Source of the DNA: Plasmopara viticola
Lineage: Eukaryota > Oomycota > Peronosporomycetes > Peronosporales > Peronosporaceae
Reading direction: 5' to 3'
NCBI GenBank assembly: GCA_001695595.3
Contig: MBPM02000117.1
Span: 62,001-126,000 of the forward strand
Length of the DNA stretch: 64,000 bases
Shown here in pieces: positions 57,241-64,000 of this stretch. The position numbers and the translations under genes were made by a program. Below the pieces are notes generated by a model that was not told where the DNA came from, ran no database searches, and saw only the letters and a list, made by a program, of their open reading frames with translations. Within the stretch, counting starts at the first letter, position 1, and every line of letters begins with the position of its first letter.

Positions 57241-60200
57241 CACTTTTCCTCATCTCGACACTATTAATGCCGGCTTCCGACATTCCGATATTCAGCACAG
57301 TGACCGGCTGAATCCAGTGTTTGTACCAAAAGCGCTTTTTCTTCTAATCGGAGGTGAGTTCATGACTCCCCAAAGCTCGATTAGTAGCAAAGTGTGTGGG
57401 ACTTGAGGTCTATGACTTCTAATCAATCAAGAACTAGCCATGTCCTGACTTAAAGCGCCAAAATCAAATCACGTTCGACGCTACCAAAGTCGAGTATTTT
57501 AACACAGTATTACTTAGTTATTGGGTACAATGACCCGCTTATCTGTCGCTAAGCAAACAGTGACATTGTCACTTGATGTTCTCAGCGCGCGATTATCGAG
57601 CTGCGCCGAGAAATTGCTCAACTTCTTAATGAGATCTCAGCTTGACAAATTGATTAAAGCGTAAGACTGAGCTTCTTGACCTTATGACAAATATAACGGA
57701 GGCTAAGGTCACTATCACTTGCCATTAACCTATTCGTATCTGCCTAACCGACAACTTTGAGCGTGAGCATACCTGCACGGAAGACTTCGAGACTTACATA
57801 AGGGTTGTAGTATTGAGGATCGTTATGTATTTGAGAGCCTTTTTGGTGTTCTGAGTGTGTTGAAACAGTCTCGAGGGAGCCGATGTTGTGCGCCGACTCA
57901 TAATTTTTAGGCTCGTAAAGGTCCGATATACTAATATCGTATTATGTTTGTATATACCAAGCGTGTTGTTTCTAACAGTAGGCTTTCAGTATCCAACAAA
58001 ACTTTATGCCTTGTAATAAAGGGGTTGAGATTTTGCAGTAACGCTTGGTGGAGATTTCCTTATACTTTAACATAAGTAAATACAGTTGCATCTCTTGACC
58101 TGCTAATAATTTTCTGTCAAATTTTCGCAATTCCGGGTAATTGTTTCCATTACCCAAACAAGTCTCAACCTAGCAACTAAAAAACTTTCCGATTTTTTTC
58201 CCACTTGTCTTAAAAGGATCTGCACTTATGAGACCAAATGAAGGTAAAGGTTATCTCAGTACGTCTATCGAAGAAAATGCAAATTAGGGAGACACATCAA
58301 TAGCATAAGTGGGTACAATTTAATCTTTGAAAAGTTTATCGGTCTACAAAATAACGCTCCTCTGCGCATATACTGCGCATTGTGTTCTTGCAACACACAC
58401 TTGATCGTTCCATCCGTCATATTCGTCTGCTGTGGATATTAGCAAGCAATTAAAAATAGCGTCCACCAGAAGAAAGAGGTCATTATTTTGAGTTACCGTG
58501 TGCGAATGGCTGCGATACATAAATATTGTATTTCTGCAGCCTTGATGTTTGCTTTGCGATCGCAATAGCTGAAAAAGGTGCCAATTTCACTACCTTGCTT
58601 TGGCAGCACACGAACAAAAAGACACGCAGCGGCCGACTCGTCTGAAAAGCTCGTGTGTCTGTGGACCCCTTTTACAGGTTGGAGAATGTCTTGAAGCAGC
58701 CGTGGTCTAACTGCGAATACAACTCCGAGTGCAATCTCAAGCGCGTACATTTTGTCGCTCGGGAGACTTTGCTTCTCATCAAAAGAGCACAAGGTCAAGG
58801 TGGAAGCGGCGCTCTTTGACCGCCAGGTCCAAAGGCGCTTCCATGTGGACTTCGTTGTGAAATCGGGGCGCTCACACACAACCATAACATTTTTGTGAGG
58901 TGTCGCGGCTGTTTTATACGTGGCAACTACTGCACCATACTGTTGCAAATTGGAATCAGACGCTGGGGCATGGCAATATTTGCGCTTAAAAATTATACTT
59001 CATACATCAAACTTGGTATATGACAGGGCTAAGACATATCTACGATAAGCTATCTCCAGCACATTAAAATAAACAAATTGTGCATACGTGTTTCGCTAAA
59101 TGTCCGATCTCAGAAAATGGCCATTTATTATATTGCTATTGTAGTAGCTTTGAGATAGACCGGGTGCATGCCAGACTTGTTTTCCGGCATCTCGTGATTC
59201 CTAAACAGAATTGGATGGGAAGCTGATCTTATAAAATACATTCGTATCAAGCTGCATTAAGCACGTGCTTTGTCACCATGAAGTTACGCTTAAAAAATGG
59301 CTGCTTGGACCAAGCTCTGCTTATAAATGTCTCGCGAGGTTTAGCTTTCGGAGAGTCCTCGTGGCGCACGAATCGAAAATGTATTCCACTCAACGCCATA
59401 CGCCATGGCCTGCACCGGACGCGTAATACTCAGACTTCACTTTTCCTTTGGATACAGCTGTCCAAAGAGTTAAGGGGATATCACAGGATGACGAGCTGGA
59501 TCACTACCCAGTGTTGGGCGAGTAATATTGCCGCGGTGATGGCTTAAACCCACCCGATAAATGTATTGAGGCTTTTTCTACCTTCGTCCATCTGGTCCCC
59601 ATTATCGGTGATCTCATCGACGAGGCCACTTTAGATTAGGGCTTAGCCCGTTAGTGCCACGTCCGTACAGGTGAGGGCTTCTACATGTCCGTCGAGCTTG
59701 ATGTTTCTTAGGGGCGTGATTGAGCTGTTTTGACAGCATAGCCAATAATCAGAGATCACCAATCAGCCAAAGATAGCTGATATTCAAACGATTGTTCGAC
59801 AGAAAGTCCGCATCGCTTGCTATCATTTGAATTACTAGCAGGCTCATGAGTTTAGGGCGAAGGAGAAACAATAGATGCGCACATTCCCCACTTGGGATAC
59901 TTGAGTAAAAGCCCTCCTAGTTTAAGTGGTTCTTTGTTATGGCTTGTCGCCCCACGGCTCAGACGCTGCCTTAATCAAAAATGCAGCTTTTGTAGTATGC
60001 ACAGCCTTAAGAACAGTGGATGATGATGATATATTTTCGAAGCCTTGAACAACCTCTTTTAAAGCTGGCCCGGTCCACATTGAACATTATGGCCAAAATA
60101 ATCTGTTTGCTGCCTGTTGGGTTATCAAACCTGCATTTAGTGCGATGAACACTTCTCGCTCCTTTTCTAAGGAAACAACTGCCAGAAGCTTAGCTTTTGG

Positions 60201-63200
60201 ATTTTGGCGCTTCCCCTTTGGATAGTAAAATTTAGGTCATCTCCCTTGGCTTTTGATTAGCTGCAGTGAGCTATTAAACAAATTTTTTGTTTGAGAATCA
60301 TTGTTTTTAACGAAAAACATTAGATACCCTCAATCACCTATAATTTGTAAATACAACTCAAGAAAAGCATATATAATAGACAATTGTGTATTAAAAGTCG
60401 ACGACGAGCCAGCAACATGCAGTGCACTATGTGTTCTATGTTATGACGTCGCTCGCAACGACGTCTAATGAATGCAGCCAAAATGTTAGCGAATCATAAC
60501 ACTGATTCTTGACTTGCCTCACCGAATATACACTAGATGGCTCAGCTCTGAGATCGTTACGGCTAAAGTGACGAAATCTCAAAGCTACAACAATGTACTC
60601 TTATCGGTCTGCGAGCTAGTCGCTTAGGTCATGCCTTAAAATAAAGTTTGTGTACATCACGCCCAACATAAACTTTTAGCCAGCCGATGATTCGGATTTT
60701 CGTGGCTTTATATTATTGCTTTTCTTCTATTGTAGTTACCATTGTAGCATGTGTGTAGCGCGAACTTACAAGGGCCATGAAGACTTGACGTCATCCCCAC
60801 CTTCCATTAAACTATCATTAATTTTTTTCGTTAACTACTTTCATATATTTCAAACAAGTTAGTAACTATTAATAGGGGTTGCGCTCGATAAAATGACTCG
60901 GTACCAATAAGCTCACCTGATTTATATCATTGTATCGTCAAAGCAAGCCCACAGAGAATACTGAATGTGTCCGCATTCGTTTCAAGCGTAAAAGCTTAAC
61001 CTCTGTAAGATTTGACCTTAAATAGCCCAATAAAGATGAGATGCACCAAAGTCTTGAAAGCAGCAATAGCTGCTCGCGCAGGTAAATCTTTAGTATCAAA
61101 TTGTATCTAATCTCCAGCTTCAAACTTTTGGTTGTTTTCCTTTGTGTCGAATAAGTTTTATTTGATCTTGGCTATATTCCATTTGCCTCAATCCCGTCTT
61201 ATGACACGAAGACTTTGACTTTCTGACGCATTTGGAAGAGCTCGTATCAATAAGACAACCGTTTTTTCTCCTTTATCAAGCCTAAAGACACAATGTCGTG
61301 GTATGAATGGAGCGCGGAGAACGGTAACCCTTACACGTTAAGCAACGCGTAGCCTGAAAAGCTTAAGCATCAGTGCTCAGCTCAAGCTCAGCGAGTGGAA
61401 GCAGGCTGCTCCAACAACGCGGCATTATGCGCACACACTGCATAACACATCCTCGACGACGAAGCTAACCCATCTTTTTCTGACCATTTTCTTGCGGATA
61501 GTTTATTGTAGACATTCAATCTGAAGCCAAGCCTTTAATTCGCAAATTATTTAATACACTGCGCGTGAAGCGCTGTCTCAGTTGAAGACAGTTGGAACTG
61601 AAATCAACTTCCTAGAGATAGGATCAACCGATTGCGGGGCTGTTTTCAATATCGTCGTCTTCAACGCAGCCACTACATGAGCCATTTTCTGTATAATTGG
61701 CCGATAAAGGCCTGGAACGTTTAAGTCCTTGACAACTGTATCATGAACACCCGTATTCGCCTAAGCAACTAGGTCAGTGTTGAGGCGATTGGATCGGAAT
61801 TACACGATCCAATGTGTGTCACGTTAGTTTGTGATATTACTTTATTGTGTGACATGAGCTATGTGAAGGTCCGACCTTTATTAATAAGACAGTACCTATT
61901 GCTGAGAAAATAATAGAAAAGCAGTACATGTCCGAATGACATATCGTTACTAGGAATTACTATGATGAGTTGAGGTTGGAGGACAACTATTTCACTTTCT
62001 TTCTGAAAAACCTGTATAAAGGTCTGTTGACGTTTTGGAAATACAAAGTTGCATTAACTTTTGGTAATGAGACTAGTACTAAATCTTAGAGTCAGGCAAA
62101 TAGCAACTGCAACTAGTACGGACTTTAAATATAAAAGAGGTTAGTGATGTAAACTCGAGCTTGCAAAAAACTATCGTAGCCCTACTGCATCTGGTAGCAC
62201 TTGTTGTAATCAGCCTATACCTAAGCCAACAAGACTGAGCAGTATGCACATCCGTATCAAGGCTGCAAATAAGCTACCAATCCCGCTTAGCTTCAAGTGA
62301 GCGTCTGGAGGCTAATTCTGTCATAAAGGCGCTCTAAACATCTCGTTATAAGATGACGAAATTGTCCTTGTCCAATGGCCAACCGGCGGCTAATGTGGAT
62401 GCCCTGCCCGAATAGGACCCGCCCACGGTAAATTTGAACACCTCCCAAAAAAAGGAAGGAAAAAATCATTTGCTCAATTTCGAAGGGTGAAATTGATTAA
62501 ATGTTCATACTGTTGACGCTGAATAACAGAAATGCACTCAATTTTGAAGCTCGGTAGGAGCAAAAACTTACGTGCAATACCTCAAAAGAGGCAGCGTTTT
62601 CATCTGGAAGTTCCAGCTTTTGCAAACCGTTTTGCCCCGCATAAGGTCAGCCTTGCTAGTGTAAGAAGAAGACTATGAGCTTTGTGCAAGAGCTAAAATC
62701 GTTTCCGAGTGACATGGCTAGTAACCCTCTATAAATACTAACAGCCTCCATATTTGTGAACTAACTGTGTACGGACATGGCCTGGATGAGACGTTACTTT
62801 CCCCAAAGTAGTCACTACTACTTCCACGGAATTTTTAAGGCCAGAATGTTGCCGTAAATGGCAGCTCAAGCTCTAGAAAGCAAGGGTAGGGTCCCCGTGA
62901 GTTTTCAGCTTTGCTGTGCGGATAGAGTGCTGCAAACTGCTATAAATTTTAGCTTTGCGGTCGAGATAAAGCACTTCAAGCCGGAGGAAGTGCTTTCGTC
63001 TATGCTTTATACCCGCTATTTGCGCTTTCTTGTGCCATGTGTGCCAAGAGGTGATGAGCCTAATTTACACGGTCAGCGAGTCGTCTTGTCAATGAGAAGA
63101 AGGGAAACATAGGAAGCTGTGTTGCTGTCGCGCGTAGAGCAACGCATGCTTCATCGAACTATAGCTCTGGGTAGCGGAGCTCTTTGCTAGACATCAGCGT

Positions 63201-64000
63201 AGACGTCCGCGTGTCAATGTACAATCGTGTCGGTACGAATACAAGAGGGAAAGGCTCGCATTAATCGGGGACGCATGGAACTCATTATGCGGAGCGAGGC
63301 ATCTTGTCTTGGACGAAAAGTCTTTAGTATTCAAATTAAACGAATTGTTCAGACCCCACAGGGCTTTTGAACAGACAAAATTAAATGTCACATAACTGCC
63401 CATAGTCGTGCAGAGCTTGATAAGACGAGAGTCTGAACCACATTGTCCAGTTGCGAACAATGCTCAAGTGCATGCGCACGAACGTGCATTACGCTAATGT
63501 GAAGGAGTGTATCTCCGGTAGAGAAGTACCTGCTTTAATAAAATTTCATTGCCTTCGGGCAAATTCTGTCAAGGATAAGCCCATCGTGTATTCGCCAATA
63601 TGATCACACCAGAAAAACTTAAGTAAGTAAGTTGGTCTATACAAGAATATAGTGCCGATTTTGCAAACGTCGCTAGATCACTGCTTATAGTTTTTACAAG
63701 AATGGCACATAATACATTCGGGAAAGCAGGTTCCCCACAATATTCAAATAACAGCTATTATAGACGCCGATTTTGGCCTTTTCGCATCCAACACGATCAT
63801 TCAGTGTGAGTTGTGTTGCGTCAAAATTCGCCACCGGCAACGATCCGACGAAATCGATTCGAGTTCAAATCTTGGAAGCTCAAGGCTGCCGAGAACCCAT
63901 CTGTCCCAATAGCTACACATAGCTACTTGCGATGAAGAAATCTCTCGTTGAGTGCAGGATTCATCTGCTATACTCAAGGTCATTCGGGATCGATACAGAT
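57241..64000. other. Decayed repeat-rich DNA to the window end
   Basis: Frames of 60-150 codons on both strands without recognised domains. The largest, 58493-58948 (minus, 151 codons), overlaps the dispersed repeat at 58330-58630 and runs upstream of it. Plus-strand frames 59278-59547 and 62858-63112 are unrecognised. No transfer RNA, ribosomal RNA or CRISPR structure seen. The window ends in this type of sequence. Confidence 0.45.
58330..58630 (+). repeat. Dispersed repeat, copy B (pairs with 30700-31010)
   Basis: Shares ordered blocks with 30700-31010 in the same orientation, including GGCTGCGATACA and GCTTTGGCAGCACACGA. On the minus strand the open frame 58493-58948 covers part of it, so the repeat may once have been coding on that strand. 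Identity of the element unknown. Confidence 0.6.

Noticed and set aside
58493..58948. 151-codon minus-strand frame as a gene
   Set aside because: No recognised domain, overlaps a dispersed repeat, and sits in decayed DNA; kept only as a repeat-associated frame.
1..64000. CRISPR arrays, transfer RNA or ribosomal RNA genes
   Set aside because: No regularly spaced short identical repeats and no tRNA-type T-arm with a matching acceptor stem were found by reading; the only regular array (56.5-57.2 kb) has long diverged units.

Overview
The window looks like oomycete nuclear DNA, most likely Peronosporaceae (Phytophthora or a downy mildew). The evidence is a few compact, intron-poor genes in a sea of decayed retroelements, introns of about 60-90 bp with GTACGT/GTATGT donors, an oomycete-style folate-biopterin transporter relative, and Ty3/Gypsy and LINE remnants whose protein motifs resemble oomycete families. 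The species cannot be named from sequence alone.

Layout. Bases 1-14494 hold no convincing host gene. Most of 1200-6630 is a heavily decayed LINE on the plus strand (endonuclease, reverse transcriptase and C-terminal zinc-binding fragments in shifting frames), followed by diverged duplications and a short complex repeat near 11.6 kb. A folate-biopterin transporter family protein is at 14495-16270 (minus). Bases 16.3-22.1 kb are again decayed retroelements (Gypsy reverse transcriptase near 19 kb, possible Copia fragment near 20.7 kb). A gene island follows at 22.1-26.0 kb: a four-exon gene for an NPF-motif protein, COQ4 (ubiquinone biosynthesis, minus) and a PX-RING protein (plus), the last two divergent across 322 bp. 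Two internally deleted LINE copies in opposite orientation lie at 26.3-28.1 kb; the first has a 12-bp target-site duplication and splits an open, coding-like minus-strand frame.

Bases 28-42 kb are gene-poor: a 252-bp direct duplication beside a possible retroelement leader and gag start (28.9-29.85 kb), and a decayed Gypsy element (Gag zinc knuckle 36.93 kb, reverse transcriptase 38.1-38.9 kb, possible integrase tail to about 39.9 kb). A signalling pair follows on the plus strand: an Arb2-domain/AGC-kinase fusion (42296-45017) and a CRIB-RhoGAP protein (45951-46964). Bases 49007-54146 are a nearly complete but broken Ty3/Gypsy element (minus) with about 340-bp LTRs. Beyond it are diverged LTR-like repeats, a roughly seven-unit degenerate tandem array (56.5-57.25 kb) and, to the end, decayed repeats with no gene I can support.

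Functionally the six host genes do not form one pathway. The kinase and RhoGAP sit side by side and could both act in Rho/Rac-linked signalling. The PX-RING and NPF proteins both suggest endosomal or membrane-traffic roles and flank COQ4. I see no discrete, clearly undescribed system. The best candidates for novelty are the Arb2-AGC kinase architecture, the LINE-interrupted reading frame and the tandem array.
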